Positions 26,328-34,998 of a stretch of DNA of 64,000 nt are shown here, piece by piece. Location: assembly GCF_000744815.1 (NCBI RefSeq), contig NZ_JQMQ01000005.1:3108055-3172054 (forward strand), given 5' to 3'. The notes beneath the pieces are model-generated. The model ran no database searches, was not told where the DNA came from, and saw only the letters and a program-made list of their open reading frames with translations. The stretch comes from Phaeacidiphilus oryzae TH49. GTDB lineage: Bacteria; Actinomycetota; Actinomycetes; Streptomycetales; Streptomycetaceae. Within the stretch, counting starts at the first letter, position 1; every line of letters starts with the position of its first letter. Position numbers and translations under genes: made by a program.

Positions 26328-26765
26328 TCAGCCGATGCGGGTGAGTATCGCCAGGGACTCCAGGGAGCGGGGCGGGGCGTCCGGATCGTCCCCGTCGTCC
26401 ACGGCCAGCCGGATGTGCGCCTCGCGGCAGCTGCGGAGGACCTCCGGCCAGCCCTCGTGGGCGAGGTAGGCGTCGGCGGGCGCGTCCGCGCCCACCGCGT
26501 GGAGCACCTGGAGGACGGCGAGGACGGCGGCGTCCACCGCCGCCGCCTCGGCCTGGTCGCGGAGGATGGTGCCGACGTACTTCTCCGCGGACCAGCGGTC
26601 CAGCCAGGTGTCCTCGACGAGGCGGTAGACGGCGTCGGTGACGTCGCCGTACCCCTCCTGTCGGGCGACCCAGCAGTTCTGCTGGAACGCGGGGTCGCCG
26701 AGCATGTGCAGGGCCGAGCGGACACGGGCCCGCCAGCGCCACCAGGACACGTCAGAGAGCGGCAT
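26328..26765 (-). CDS. Conserved hypothetical protein
   Basis: The 145-residue product starts MPLSDVSWWRWRARVRSALH and contains EGYGDVTDAVYRLVEDTWLD. I recall similar proteins as conserved hypotheticals in streptomycetes, but no function is known. It is soluble, rich in Trp and acidic residues, without signal or membrane helix. It ends 49 bases before purU begins on the same strand and may share its transcript. ATG 26765 and an ATG nine bases upstream are both possible; neither has a clear ribosome-binding site. Confidence 0.75.
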   Translation of the reverse strand: MPLSDVSWWRWRARVRSALHMLGDPAFQQNCWVARQEGYGDVTDAVYRLVEDTWLDRWSAEKYVGTILRDQAEAAAVDAAVLAVLQVLHAVGADAPADAYLAHEGWPEVLRSCREAHIRLAVDDGDDPDAPPRSLESLAILTRIG

Positions 26766-26867
26766 GCCGCCCATGGTGCTGGAGCGATGGCGCCCGCGGG
26801 AAGACTTCACCGAACCTGACATGGGCCCGATCGTACGCGGAAGTCGACATTCCACATCGGTCCGGCC

Positions 26868-28691
26868 CTACAGCTGGGTGGCCGAGCGCTGCGGCAGCCC
26901 GTACGAGGTCGCCAGCGCGTTCCACAGCTGGGCGGCGCGCCGCTTGTCCGCCGTGGCGTGGTAGCTCGCCACGTCGCCCTTGGTCAACTCGCCGCCGGCG
27001 CGCGGATGGTGCTTCTTGCCGCACTCGCCCTTCGACTGGGCGCCCCAGTTCGCGTAGTGGGAGTCCGCGTCCGCGGAGGCCTGCCAGCCGCTGCGCAGCG
27101 CGGAGACCAGCGCCTGGCCGTTGCTCAGCTGCCCGACCGAGAGGCCGTTCAGCTTGGCGATCAGCCCGCGGCGCTGACCGGCCGCGTCCTTGAGGTCGGC
27201 CGAGGCCTGGTCCAGGTTCTGGCAGCCCTTGATCGAGGCCACCGCGTTGACCACCTCGGTACGGCTGTCCGCGGCCGTGCCCAGCAGATCGGAGAGGGCC
27301 TGGGCCTGCGACTTGCCGGCCGGGTCGGCGCCGGCCGGGCTGGAGCTCTGGCCGGAGGCCCCGGCGGAGGCCCCGGCCGAGGCGGACGAGGCCGCGTCGG
27401 CCTTGCCGCCGCCGCCGTTCAGCAGCGCGGCGGCGCCCACACCGACCACCGCGCAGGCCACCACGACGATGGCGCCGATGGCGAGCGGGGAGGGCCGGCG
27501 CCGCCGCGGCGGGAGGTCCTCCTCCATCTGCAGCCCCGCACCGGGGCCGGGGGGCTGGGCGCCGTACCCGGGGGGCTGGGCGCCGTAGCCCGGGGGCTGG
27601 GCGCCGTAGCCCGGCGGCTGGCCGCCGTAGCCGTAGCCGGGGTGCTGGCCGGGGGCCTGGCCGAAGGCCTGGGTGGGCGCCTGGTGCGGCGGCTGCGCGG
27701 GGCCCGGGCGCGGGCCTCCGGCGCGGCCGAAGCCCTGCCGGCCGAGGAAGCTGCTGTCCGCCGGGGTGTCCCAGCCCGGCTGGCTCTGCGGGGGCATCAG
27801 CTGGGTCGGCCGGCTCTCCGGGTCGGCCGGTCCCGGGGCACCGAACGGCGAGCCCTGCTGCGGTGCGCCCGGCTGCGGTGCGCCCGGCTGCGGCGGGAAG
27901 GCCTGGGTGGGCGCGCCCGGGTCCGGAAGGGCGCCCTGCGCCGGGTTCGGCGGCTGCCCGGGGCCCTGCTGGTACGACTGCGGGGGGAGCGCCTGGGTGG
28001 GCGCGGCGGCGAAGCCGGACGGGGCGCCGAAGCCCTGTCCGGGGCCACCGGGACCGCCGGAGCCACCAGGCCCCGGGCCGGCGTCCGGTTGCTGGGCGCG
28101 GGGTATCGCCTGAGTGGCCTCCTCGCCGTCGTGCGCCTGGTACCCGCCGTGCATCGGGAGCTGACCCGCCGTCCGCCCCTGGTCCGGCCCCTGCTGCGGG
28201 GACTGGAGGGTGAAGTCGTCGCCTCCCTCTCCCGGGAGGCTCTGCGGGCCGGAGGCGTACGGGTCGCCGGGGCGGGGGGTCAAGTGGCCTCCAGGGAGGG
28301 CGTTCTGGGGCGCGGCGCTCTGCCCGCCCGGGTACCGGGTACCGCCCGGCGGCTGCGACGCGGCGCCGTACCCGCCGCCGCCGGCGCCCTGACCGGGCGT
28401 CAACTCGCCCTGGGCCGGGGGCGGACCGGCGATCGGCTGGTACCCGTACGGGTCCGGGCCGACCGCCTCCACCGCTTCCTGAGGACCGGGGCCCCACGGC
28501 CGTCCGGTCTGCGGGAGCCGGGCGTCGACGCCTGACCCGCCGTCAGTCGACTGTGGCGAACGCCACACCTGCGGCGAGCTCCGCTGGACCACCTCGCCCT
28601 GGATCGTCGAGCCCGCTCCGCCGGGGGCGGGAGGCCCGTAGGGCGCGTCGGGGCGCGGCTCTTCCTCGGGGTCGGGGCTGCCGTGGTTCAA
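26868..28691 (-). CDS. Pro/Gly/Gln-rich single-pass membrane protein with TQ motifs
   Basis: I do not recognise a named family. Residues 1-410 are disordered and rich in Pro, Gly and Gln, with repeated Thr-Gln motifs (EEATQAIP, APTQALPP, APTQAFPP, RPTQLMPP, APTQAFGQ) and PPGYGAQ repeats before an Arg cluster. One membrane helix (PLAIGAIVVVACAVVGVGA, near 415-435) leads to a Ser/Ala linker and an extracytoplasmic domain of about 150 residues with cysteines at KGCQNL and GECGKK. This layout suggests a cytoplasmic tail phosphorylated on Thr and read by FHA proteins, with an outer sensor domain; that is inference. Confidence 0.8.
   Translation of the reverse strand: MNHGSPDPEEEPRPDAPYGPPAPGGAGSTIQGEVVQRSSPQVWRSPQSTDGGSGVDARLPQTGRPWGPGPQEAVEAVGPDPYGYQPIAGPPPAQGELTPGQGAGGGGYGAASQPPGGTRYPGGQSAAPQNALPGGHLTPRPGDPYASGPQSLPGEGGDDFTLQSPQQGPDQGRTAGQLPMHGGYQAHDGEEATQAIPRAQQPDAGPGPGGSGGPGGPGQGFGAPSGFAAAPTQALPPQSYQQGPGQPPNPAQGALPDPGAPTQAFPPQPGAPQPGAPQQGSPFGAPGPADPESRPTQLMPPQSQPGWDTPADSSFLGRQGFGRAGGPRPGPAQPPHQAPTQAFGQAPGQHPGYGYGGQPPGYGAQPPGYGAQPPGYGAQPPGPGAGLQMEEDLPPRRRRPSPLAIGAIVVVACAVVGVGAAALLNGGGGKADAASSASAGASAGASGQSSSPAGADPAGKSQAQALSDLLGTAADSRTEVVNAVASIKGCQNLDQASADLKDAAGQRRGLIAKLNGLSVGQLSNGQALVSALRSGWQASADADSHYANWGAQSKGECGKKHHPRAGGELTKGDVASYHATADKRRAAQLWNALATSYGLPQRSATQL
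27551..27630 (-). repeat. Tandem 21-bp repeats in coding sequence
   Basis: Three to four near-identical 21-base units encode PPGYGAQ copies of the Pro/Gly-rich membrane protein. Units differ by single bases. Length variation here would keep the reading frame. Confidence 0.8.
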
Positions 28692-28813
28692 GGCGTTTCC
28701 TCACTTCGCCCCGCGTCTCCCCCGGCTCGGCCGGGTCCGCCGCGGGACCCTTCTCGGGATCGCGCGCACGGCGACACGACCCCCTCTTCGGAACGACGCC
28801 ACACGCTACCCGC

Positions 28814-28857
28814 TCACCCCATGGGGTGACCACGTCCCGGTCACACCTGGTGAGCCA
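28814..28857. promoter_or_regulatory. Cluster of overlapping palindromes upstream of the Pro/Gly-rich protein
   Basis: TCACCCCATGGGGTGA (28814-28829) is a perfect 16-bp palindrome. It overlaps a second dyad, GTGACC/GGTCAC (28826-28831 and 28839-28844), followed by CACCTGGTGAG. They lie about 120-165 bases upstream of the gene's start, a likely operator and promoter region. The regulator is unknown. Confidence 0.55.
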
Positions 28858-28917
28858 GGACACTTACCTGTGCGTCAGGCATGACCGGGCGGACCGCGGC
28901 CCTTTGGCGGGCGCCCC

Positions 28918-30321
28918 TCAGGCCGCCTCGGCCGCCGCCATCGCCTGGAAGTCGCGGACCGAGCGCTGCCCCTGGAACGGCTCCAGACTCCGCTGGAAGT
29001 CGTCCAGGTACTCGGCGCCCCGGTTGGAGCGCAGCCCGGAGAGGAGCTCGACGGCGCGGGCGCCGGTGTCGCAGGCCTCCTCGACCTCGCGCTGCCGCAA
29101 CTGCGCGGTGGCCAGCAGCACCAGGTCGACCGCCCGCCGCCGGACCCGCCCCTCGGGATGCCCGGCGAGCGCCTCCTCGGCGTACCGGGCGGACTCCCGG
29201 GGCCGGTCCAGGTCGCGGTAGCAGTGCGCCAACTCGTCGGCCAGATAGGCCTGGTCGAAGTGGGCGATCCACGGCGGGTCCTCGTCCGGGCGGGAGTGCT
29301 CCATCGCGGCGGCGGCCCGGCCGCAGGCGGCTTCGCAGGCCCGGGCGTCGCCCTGCAGCGCGTGTCCGCGGGCCTCGGCCGCGTGGAACATGGCCATCGC
29401 GGTCGGCGTCGCGGCGTTCCGGGCGCCCTCCTGGGCGGCTCTCGCCAACTGGGCGATCTCACGCGGGTTTCCGAGCGAGGCGGCGAGATGGCTCATCGAG
29501 GCGGCCAGCACATAGCCGCCGTACCCGCGGTCGCCCGCCGCCTGGGCCAGCCGCAGGGCCTGGATGTAGTAGCGCTGGGCCAGGCCCGGCTGCCCGGTGT
29601 CCACCGCCATGTAGCCGGCCAGCTCGGTCAGCCGGGAGACGGCGGCGAAGAGCCGGCGCCCGGTCTCCTCGGTGTAGACGCCGGTGAGCATCCCGGAGAC
29701 CACGCTGTTCAGGTAGTGCACCACCACCGGCCGGACGTGGCCGCTGCCGAACCGGTGGTCCAGCTCGACCAGCATCTCGGTGGTGGCCTGCACCGCGGCC
29801 ACGTCCGCCCGGCCGACCCGGCCGCGGGCGCCCGCCGACTGCGCGGTGATCCCGCCGCCGCGGGCGACCTGCTCGTCCGGCGGGGTGATCAGCCAGTCCC
29901 GGCTGGGCTCCACCAGGGCTGAGGCGGCGACGGCGGCCCCGGTGAGGAAGTCCCGCCGGCCGACGTCGCTCCGCCACAGCTCACAGGCCTGCTCCACCGC
30001 GGTGCCGAGGCCGGCGGCGAACTGCAGGCCCACATGGGAGGAGAGGTTCTTGCCGTCGGCCATGCCGATCTCGTCCAGCGAGACCCCGCGGCCCAGCTTG
30101 CGGCCGATCGCCTCGGCGATCACCGCCGGCGCCTGCCCGCGCGGCTGCTGTCCGCGCAGCCAGCGGGCCACCGAGGTCTTGTCGTAACGGAGGTCGAGGC
30201 CGTGTTCGGCGCCGCAGAGGTTGACCCGCCGGGCGAGGCCGGCGTTGGAGCAGCCGGCCTCCTGGATCAGCGCCTGCAGGCGCTCGTTCGGCTGTCGCGC
30301 CACGAGCGGTCTGGCCGCCAT
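28918..30321 (-). CDS. NsdA-like regulator with helix-turn-helix and TPR-like repeats
   Basis: The 467-residue protein starts MAARPLVARQPNERLQALIQ, with AGLARRVNLCGAEHGLDLRY and SVARWLRGQQPRGQAPAVIA forming an N-terminal helix-turn-helix region. Residues 120-460 are helical repeats of TPR type (VDTGQPGLAQRYYIQALRLA, HFDQAYLADELAHCYRDL). It clearly belongs to the NsdA group of streptomycete regulators, which affect differentiation and antibiotic production; I cannot say it is NsdA itself. ATG 30321 has an AGGGGGAGG site. It is divergent from the Prim-Pol-like gene, a pairing I also remember from S. coelicolor. Confidence 0.85.
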   Translation of the reverse strand: MAARPLVARQPNERLQALIQEAGCSNAGLARRVNLCGAEHGLDLRYDKTSVARWLRGQQPRGQAPAVIAEAIGRKLGRGVSLDEIGMADGKNLSSHVGLQFAAGLGTAVEQACELWRSDVGRRDFLTGAAVAASALVEPSRDWLITPPDEQVARGGGITAQSAGARGRVGRADVAAVQATTEMLVELDHRFGSGHVRPVVVHYLNSVVSGMLTGVYTEETGRRLFAAVSRLTELAGYMAVDTGQPGLAQRYYIQALRLAQAAGDRGYGGYVLAASMSHLAASLGNPREIAQLARAAQEGARNAATPTAMAMFHAAEARGHALQGDARACEAACGRAAAAMEHSRPDEDPPWIAHFDQAYLADELAHCYRDLDRPRESARYAEEALAGHPEGRVRRRAVDLVLLATAQLRQREVEEACDTGARAVELLSGLRSNRGAEYLDDFQRSLEPFQGQRSVRDFQAMAAAEAA

Positions 30322-30362
30322 GCGTTCCGCCTCCCCCTCTGTTCCGCGCCGTCCGGTCCGTA

Positions 30363-30393
30363 CTACGGTCCGCCGTAGGGCCGTTGACGGCCC
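30363..30393. promoter_or_regulatory. Adjacent hairpins upstream of the NsdA-like gene
   Basis: CTACGG-TCCG-CCGTAG (30363-30378) is followed directly by GGGCCGT-TG-ACGGCCC (30378-30393). Both are perfect dyads 42-72 bases upstream of the regulator's ATG, so they may be operators or form structure in its 5' untranslated region. Confidence 0.45.
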
Positions 30394-30629
30394 GGGTCGG
30401 CGCCTGTCGACATATCGAGCATGTCCCGGAGGAGGGAATCGGCACCCGTGCGCCCCCCGCATTGCACCGGTGCGCTCCCGCTCGCGCCGGTACCGAGGGT
30501 GGTGCCCGCCATGGCCCGCGAGGGTGCCTGATCCGCCCCTTCCTCACCGGAAAGGGTGAGATCGGGTACTTGCCCCCGGAATTGCCCGACCGACCGTAAC
30601 CCCCGTGGGCGGCCGGAGTTGGGTACGGC

Positions 30630-31337
30630 GTGGAAGACACCCTCGGATCCACCCGGTCGGCCCCCGCCTCGGCTCCGGGCCTGCGTGAACCCCTCCTGCA
30701 AACCGCCCTCCGGTACGTCGAGGACCGGCACTGGGAGGTCGCCCCCGGCACCTGGCTGGTCGAGGACGACGGCCCCCTCCGCTGCTCCTGCGGGGACCTC
30801 GGCTGCCCCGCCCCCGGCGCCCACCCGGCCGGCGCCGGGGCCGCGGCCGGCGCCGGCCGCAAGGGCAGCGCCTCCCCCGCCTCGGTGCGCCGCTGGTGGA
30901 CCGAGCACCCGGAGGCCGCGATCCTGCTGCCGACCGGCCGCACCTTCGACGTGATCGACGTCCCCGAGGTGGCCGGCTGCCTCGCCCTGGCCCGGATGGA
31001 GCGGATGGGCGTCCAGCTCGGCCCGGTGGTCGCGATGCCCGGCCTGGGCACCGCCGGGCGCCGGCTGCTCTTCCTGGTGCTGACCGGTTCACTGGCCCAA
31101 CTCCCGGAGATGCTGCGGCACTCGGGCTGGCCGCCCGGCCGGCTCGACCTGATCGGGCGCGGCGAGGGCGGCTGGATCGTGGCCCCGCCGAGCCGGGTCG
31201 GCCAGTACTCCTTCGCCCAGTGGGCGCGGGAGCCCACGGCGCTCAACCGCTGGCTGCCCGAGGCCGCCGAACTGATCAGCCCGCTCGCGTACGCCTGCGG
31301 CCGGGAGGCGCCCGCGCTGCGGCGCGCGCCGCACTGA
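30630..31337 (+). CDS. Bifunctional DNA primase/polymerase-like (Prim-Pol) protein
   Basis: The 235-residue protein matches the small Prim-Pol/AEP-like proteins of actinomycetes: LQTALRYVEDRHWEVAPGTW near the start, a cysteine-rich LRCSCGDLGCPAPGAHPAG insert, VRRWWTEHPEAAILLPTGR and FDVIDVPEVAG. True AEP polymerases have a DxD-type metal motif; the DVIDVP sequence here is not a clean match, so catalysis is doubtful. It could be a regulatory or nucleotide-binding relic. GTG 30630 is the start; GGAG lies 12 bases upstream. The stop codon is inside a short repeat that recurs downstream. Confidence 0.75.
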   Translation: MEDTLGSTRSAPASAPGLREPLLQTALRYVEDRHWEVAPGTWLVEDDGPLRCSCGDLGCPAPGAHPAGAGAAAGAGRKGSASPASVRRWWTEHPEAAILLPTGRTFDVIDVPEVAGCLALARMERMGVQLGPVVAMPGLGTAGRRLLFLVLTGSLAQLPEMLRHSGWPPGRLDLIGRGEGGWIVAPPSRVGQYSFAQWAREPTALNRWLPEAAELISPLAYACGREAPALRRAPH

Positions 31338-31374
31338 GCGTTGAGCGCCCCGCACTGAGCACGCCGCACTGAGC
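31329..31374. repeat. Three copies of an 11-mer spanning the Prim-Pol stop codon
   Basis: CCGCACTGAGC occurs exactly at 31329-31339, 31350-31360 and 31364-31374. The TGA inside the first copy is the stop codon of the Prim-Pol-like gene. Confidence 0.8.
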
Positions 31375-31761
31375 GCGCCGCCGGGAGCGCTGGTCAGCGC
31401 GGTGACCGCGTATCCGCGAGGACTACCCGTCGCACGCCGCCGGAACGCCCCACCTTCGGGTGACAGGGCTCAAGGATTGCCGGCACGTGCCGAGGAAAGA
31501 CATCTCGGCGTGACGGACCCGCGGCAGAAGCACAGAGAGAGGGGAGGCGGAACGGGGGCGGCCCGGAGGGGAAGCCGGACCGCAGGCGGGGGGCCGCGGA
31601 ACGGGGAAGCTCGATGATCGGGAGATCGGGTCCGCGGGCCGGGAAAGTCACAGGTCCCCGCGAGGGGAGCGCCACCCCCGAGGGCTCGGGGTTCGGGGAG
31701 GCGCGGGGGTGGCCGGAAGGCCTCGGCGGCTCGGGGAGCGTCCCGCCGGGGCCTTCCGGCC
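31375..31761. other. 387-base gap without a supported gene
   Basis: Several short open frames cross this stretch, but they have Arg/Gly-rich products, no ribosome-binding site and no recognisable domain. It lies between the plus-strand Prim-Pol-like gene and the 3' end of the minus-strand DtxR-type gene, so both transcripts should end here. Apart from G-rich runs at 31540-31620 I see nothing I can name. Confidence 0.5.
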
Positions 31762-32469
31762 TCAGCTCTTCGCGCCGAAGACGTGGGCGGCGATGTCCTT
31801 GTCCAGCTCGGCGGCCTCGCCGCCGGAGGTGACCAGCACGCCGCCGGCGCCCTCGGAGACGCTGATCACCGCGCCCGGCTGCACCCCCGCCCGCCGCAGG
31901 GTGTACATCAGCTGGGCGTCGGTCTGCACCGGCTCGCCGATCCGGCGGACCACCACCGAACGGCCCTCCGGCTCGGTCACCCCGGAGGCCAGCTGCTCCA
32001 GGCTGACCAGCGAGTCGTCGCCCACCGTCCCGCCCAGCGCGGACGGGGTCTCGCCCAGCTCCTCCAGGCCCGGGATGGGGTTGCCGTACGGCGACTCGGT
32101 CGGGTGCCGGAGCAGCTCCAGCACCCTGCGCTCGACCGCCTCGCTCATCACGTGCTCCCAGCGGCAGGCCTCGGCGTGCACCTGCTCCCACTCCAGGCCG
32201 ATCACGTCGACCAGCAGGCACTCGGCGATCCGGTGCTTCCGCATCACCCGGGTGGCGAGCCGGCGGCCCTCCTCGGTCAGTTCCAGATGGCGGTCGTCCG
32301 CGACCCGGAGCAGGCCGTCGCGCTCCATCCGGCCCACGGTCTGGCTCACCGTGGGGCCGCTCTGCTCGAGGCGTTCCGCGATGCGGGCGCGCATCGGGAC
32401 CACGCCCTCCTCCTCGAGCTCCAGGATGGTGCGCAGGTACATCTCTGTCGTATCGATCAGACCGCTCAC
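31762..32469 (-). CDS. desR: DtxR-family iron-dependent repressor (DesR/DmdR1 type)
   Basis: The 235-residue protein has a winged helix (LIDTTEMYLRTILELEEEGV, RIAERLEQSGPTVSQTVGRM), a metal-binding dimerisation domain with CRWEHVMSEAVERRVLELL and HPTESPYGNPIPGL, and a C-terminal SH3-like FeoA domain. This is the iron-responsive repressor of siderophore and iron-storage genes; it matches the Streptomyces DmdR1/DesR protein closely as I remember it. The GTG at 32469 follows GGAG by 11 bases. It is divergent from an SIS-domain gene. I found no TTAGGTTAGG-type iron box near it. Confidence 0.93.
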   Translation of the reverse strand: MSGLIDTTEMYLRTILELEEEGVVPMRARIAERLEQSGPTVSQTVGRMERDGLLRVADDRHLELTEEGRRLATRVMRKHRIAECLLVDVIGLEWEQVHAEACRWEHVMSEAVERRVLELLRHPTESPYGNPIPGLEELGETPSALGGTVGDDSLVSLEQLASGVTEPEGRSVVVRRIGEPVQTDAQLMYTLRRAGVQPGAVISVSEGAGGVLVTSGGEAAELDKDIAAHVFGAKS

Positions 32470-32565
32470 AGCCGTCGGCTCCGTTCCTCGTGGTCCTGCT
32501 CCCAATTCTTGCGCATGCCGCCGACAACCACGGGACAACGGCGAGCCACCCCCTCCGCCACCGTG

Positions 32566-32595
32566 TTGACAGCCGTGCCGCCAAGGCCGCAACGT
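32566..32595 (+). promoter_or_regulatory. Possible promoter of the SIS-domain gene
   Basis: A perfect -35 TTGACA (32566-32571) is followed after 18 bases by CAACGT, only seven bases from the ATG. The transcript would be leaderless or nearly so. The -10 match is weak. Confidence 0.35.
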
Positions 32596-32601
32596 GCCTC
32601 C

Positions 32602-33351
32602 ATGACCGATCTCGCCGGCCGGTACTTCGACGCCGCCATCGCCGTCCTGGAACGCGCCCGCCGGGAGGAGGCGAAGAGCATCGAGCGCGCCGCCGAGACG
32701 CTGGCCGACGCGGTGGCGGACGGCGGCCGGGTGTTCGCCTTCGGCGCCGGCCACTCCTCGCTGCCGGCCCAGGACGTGGTCTACCGGGCGGGCGGCCTGG
32801 CGGTGATGAACCTGCTGGCGGTCCCCGGGGTGATCGGGGTGAACGTGATGCCGGCGACGCTGGGCAGCGCGCTGGAACGGGTCTCCGGCCTGGCCACCGC
32901 GACCTTGGACGCCAGTCCCGCGCGCTCCGGCGACGTCCTCTTCGTCGTCTCGCTGTCCGGCCGCAACGTGATGCCGATCGAGCTGGCCGCCCACGCCCGC
33001 GGGCGCGGGCTCACCGTGATCGGGCTGACCTCGCTGGACTACCCGGGGAAGGTGGAGTCCCGGCATCCCTCCGGGGGCTTCCTCAAGGACCACTGCGACA
33101 TCGTGCTGGACTCCAAGATCGGCGTCGGCGACGGCGAGCTGCGCGCGGACGGCGTCCCGACCGGCTTCGGGTCCGTCTCCAGCGTGGTGACGGTGGCCCT
33201 GATGCAGGCCGTGGTCGCCGAGGCGATCGGCCGTCTCGCGGAACGCGGCCTGGAGCCCCCCGTCTTCCGCTCCGGCAACGTCGACGGCGGCCGGGAGTGG
33301 AACGCCCAACTGATCGCCGACCACCACGACCGGGTCTTCTACGCCTTCTGA
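32602..33351 (+). CDS. SIS-domain sugar-phosphate binding protein
   Basis: The 249-residue protein is a single SIS (sugar isomerase) domain: VFAFGAGHSSLPAQDVVYRA in the first half, then LFVVSLSGRNVMPIELAAHA with the Ser-rich phosphosugar-binding loop. SIS proteins isomerise phosphosugars or sense them. No HTH is present, so it is not an RpiR-type regulator. It is divergent from desR, an arrangement I also recall from S. coelicolor. It may act in amino-sugar metabolism, but the exact substrate is unknown. ATG 32602 is the first plausible start. Confidence 0.88.
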   Translation: MTDLAGRYFDAAIAVLERARREEAKSIERAAETLADAVADGGRVFAFGAGHSSLPAQDVVYRAGGLAVMNLLAVPGVIGVNVMPATLGSALERVSGLATATLDASPARSGDVLFVVSLSGRNVMPIELAAHARGRGLTVIGLTSLDYPGKVESRHPSGGFLKDHCDIVLDSKIGVGDGELRADGVPTGFGSVSSVVTVALMQAVVAEAIGRLAERGLEPPVFRSGNVDGGREWNAQLIADHHDRVFYAF

Positions 33352-33444
33352 CGGAGTCGGGCCCGCCGGTCCGGGCGCGCGATGGCGCGGGGACGCCGAG
33401 GCGCGGGGACGCCGAGGCGTCGAGCGCCGAGGCGCCGGGCGAGA

Positions 33445-34872
33445 TCACCGCAGGCAGCGGCCGCTCAGCAGGGCGAGGTCCACCGCGGCCGCCGCCCGCG
33501 AGGCGACGTCCTCCGCGAAGGCGATGTCCGCCCGATCGAACCGCTGCCGCCCCGGGCCCCGCAGGAAGGTGAGCACCCCCACCGTCCGCCCCCGGCTGCG
33601 CAGCGGGGCGCACAGCCCGTGCGCCGTCCCCTCCGGCCACCGGCGGCCCGCCGCCCAGCCCGCGCCCGGGGCCGACGCCTCCGCGCTGATCGCGATCGCC
33701 CCGCCGCGCTCCAGCGCCAGCAGCGCGGGGTGCTGCTCCCCGTAGCGGACGGGGATCCCGCCGGGCTCCGGCAGCGCGCCCTGCGCCGCCGCACCGGACG
33801 GCGCCGAGGCGGCCCGCAGCAGGCGGCCCCCGCCGGCGCCCTCTTCGCCCCCGGCGCCCTCTCCGCCCTCCGGCTCCCCCGGTGCGGCCAGCACGTCGAG
33901 CAGCGCATGGTCGGCGAACCCCGCCAGCACGTAGTCGAGGTAACCGGCCGCCGCCTCCATCGGGTCCTCGCACTCCGCCGCCGCCTGCCCCGCCCGGCGC
34001 AGCTGCGTCGAGCGGAAGCGGAGTACGGAGCCCTCCCGCTCGGCCTGCTCCTCGCCCGTGACATCGGTGAAGAGCCAGGCGACGCCGAGCGGCACCGGCT
34101 CCTCGCCGAGCGGCGAGCCCAGCCGCACGAACTCGCTGCGCCAGCAGCGGCGCCGGCGCTCCGGATCGGCCCGCGGCACCGCCCACAGCCGTACGCCGGA
34201 CAGCGGCCTGCCGGTCGCCAGCACCCGCTGCAGCGCGGACTCCAGCTCCTCGACGCCCTCGGCGAGGAGCTCCCCGAGGGGCGCGCCCAGGGCGCCGTCC
34301 CGCCCGGTCTCCAGCAGGTCGGCCGCGGAGCGCCCGAGCGCCGCCGGCCGCAGGTCCGCGTCCACCAGCACGACGCCGCTGGGCGCATGGTCGAGCAGCG
34401 CCTCGGACAGCCCGAGCGAGCGCTCCAGATCGATCTGCGCCCCCGCCTCCGAGAACGCGAAGTACAGCCCGGGGCCCGCGGCCGCGTCGAGCGGTCCGAC
34501 CTGGGCGCGGACCAGCATCCGCCGTCCGTCCCTGGTCAGCATCGCGAACTCGTGGAGGCGCCGGCTGCCGGGCGCGAGCGCCCCGCGCAGCTGCTGGCGC
34601 ACGTATGCCGCGTCCGCCGGGCGCACGGCCCAGCCTTCGAGCCCCGGGCGGCCGACGGCCTCCGCCGCGGTCCACCCGAGCAGCCGCTCGGCCTCCCGGT
34701 TCCAGTGGGTCAGCGCCCCGGAGGGGTCCATCGCGGCGAGGCCGACCTCCATGCTGTCCAGCAGCGCGGTGAGCAGCGCCGCGTCCGCATCGCCCCCGTC
34801 CGCGCCGGGGCCGCCCCCGCTGCGCTCACCGGACTCGTGCAGAGGCGACCTCGCGCCTCGACCACCGCTCAT
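33445..34872 (-). CDS. PAS-PAS-GAF signalling protein without output domain
   Basis: The 475-residue protein contains a first PAS domain (about 30-145, LDSMEVGLAAMDPSGALTHW), a second PAS (155-285, LLDHAPSGVVLVDADLRPAA) and a GAF domain (290-470, ending FDRADIAFAEDVASRAA). No kinase, phosphatase or DNA-binding domain follows, unlike the longer SpoIIE-phosphatase proteins it resembles. It may sense a ligand and pass the signal by protein contact, or be a shortened descendant of such an enzyme. ATG 34872 has GGGGGAGGTG upstream. It is a single gene. Confidence 0.85.
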   Translation of the reverse strand: MSGGRGARSPLHESGERSGGGPGADGGDADAALLTALLDSMEVGLAAMDPSGALTHWNREAERLLGWTAAEAVGRPGLEGWAVRPADAAYVRQQLRGALAPGSRRLHEFAMLTRDGRRMLVRAQVGPLDAAAGPGLYFAFSEAGAQIDLERSLGLSEALLDHAPSGVVLVDADLRPAALGRSAADLLETGRDGALGAPLGELLAEGVEELESALQRVLATGRPLSGVRLWAVPRADPERRRRCWRSEFVRLGSPLGEEPVPLGVAWLFTDVTGEEQAEREGSVLRFRSTQLRRAGQAAAECEDPMEAAAGYLDYVLAGFADHALLDVLAAPGEPEGGEGAGGEEGAGGGRLLRAASAPSGAAAQGALPEPGGIPVRYGEQHPALLALERGGAIAISAEASAPGAGWAAGRRWPEGTAHGLCAPLRSRGRTVGVLTFLRGPGRQRFDRADIAFAEDVASRAAAAVDLALLSGRCLR

Positions 34873-34998
34873 CGCGTGGGACACCTCCCCCGACAACCAG
34901 GGGCCATTCAACCCGCCCCGCCTGGGCCGTACAGCGGTTTCGGGCAATTGCCACCCGATCGTTGGGCGGGGGCGCCGACCGGCAGCGGAAAAAAACCG

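Noticed and set aside
31375-31761. Possible small genes in the gap before the DtxR-type regulator
   Set aside because: Frames are short, Arg/Gly-rich, lack ribosome-binding sites and show no recognisable sequence.
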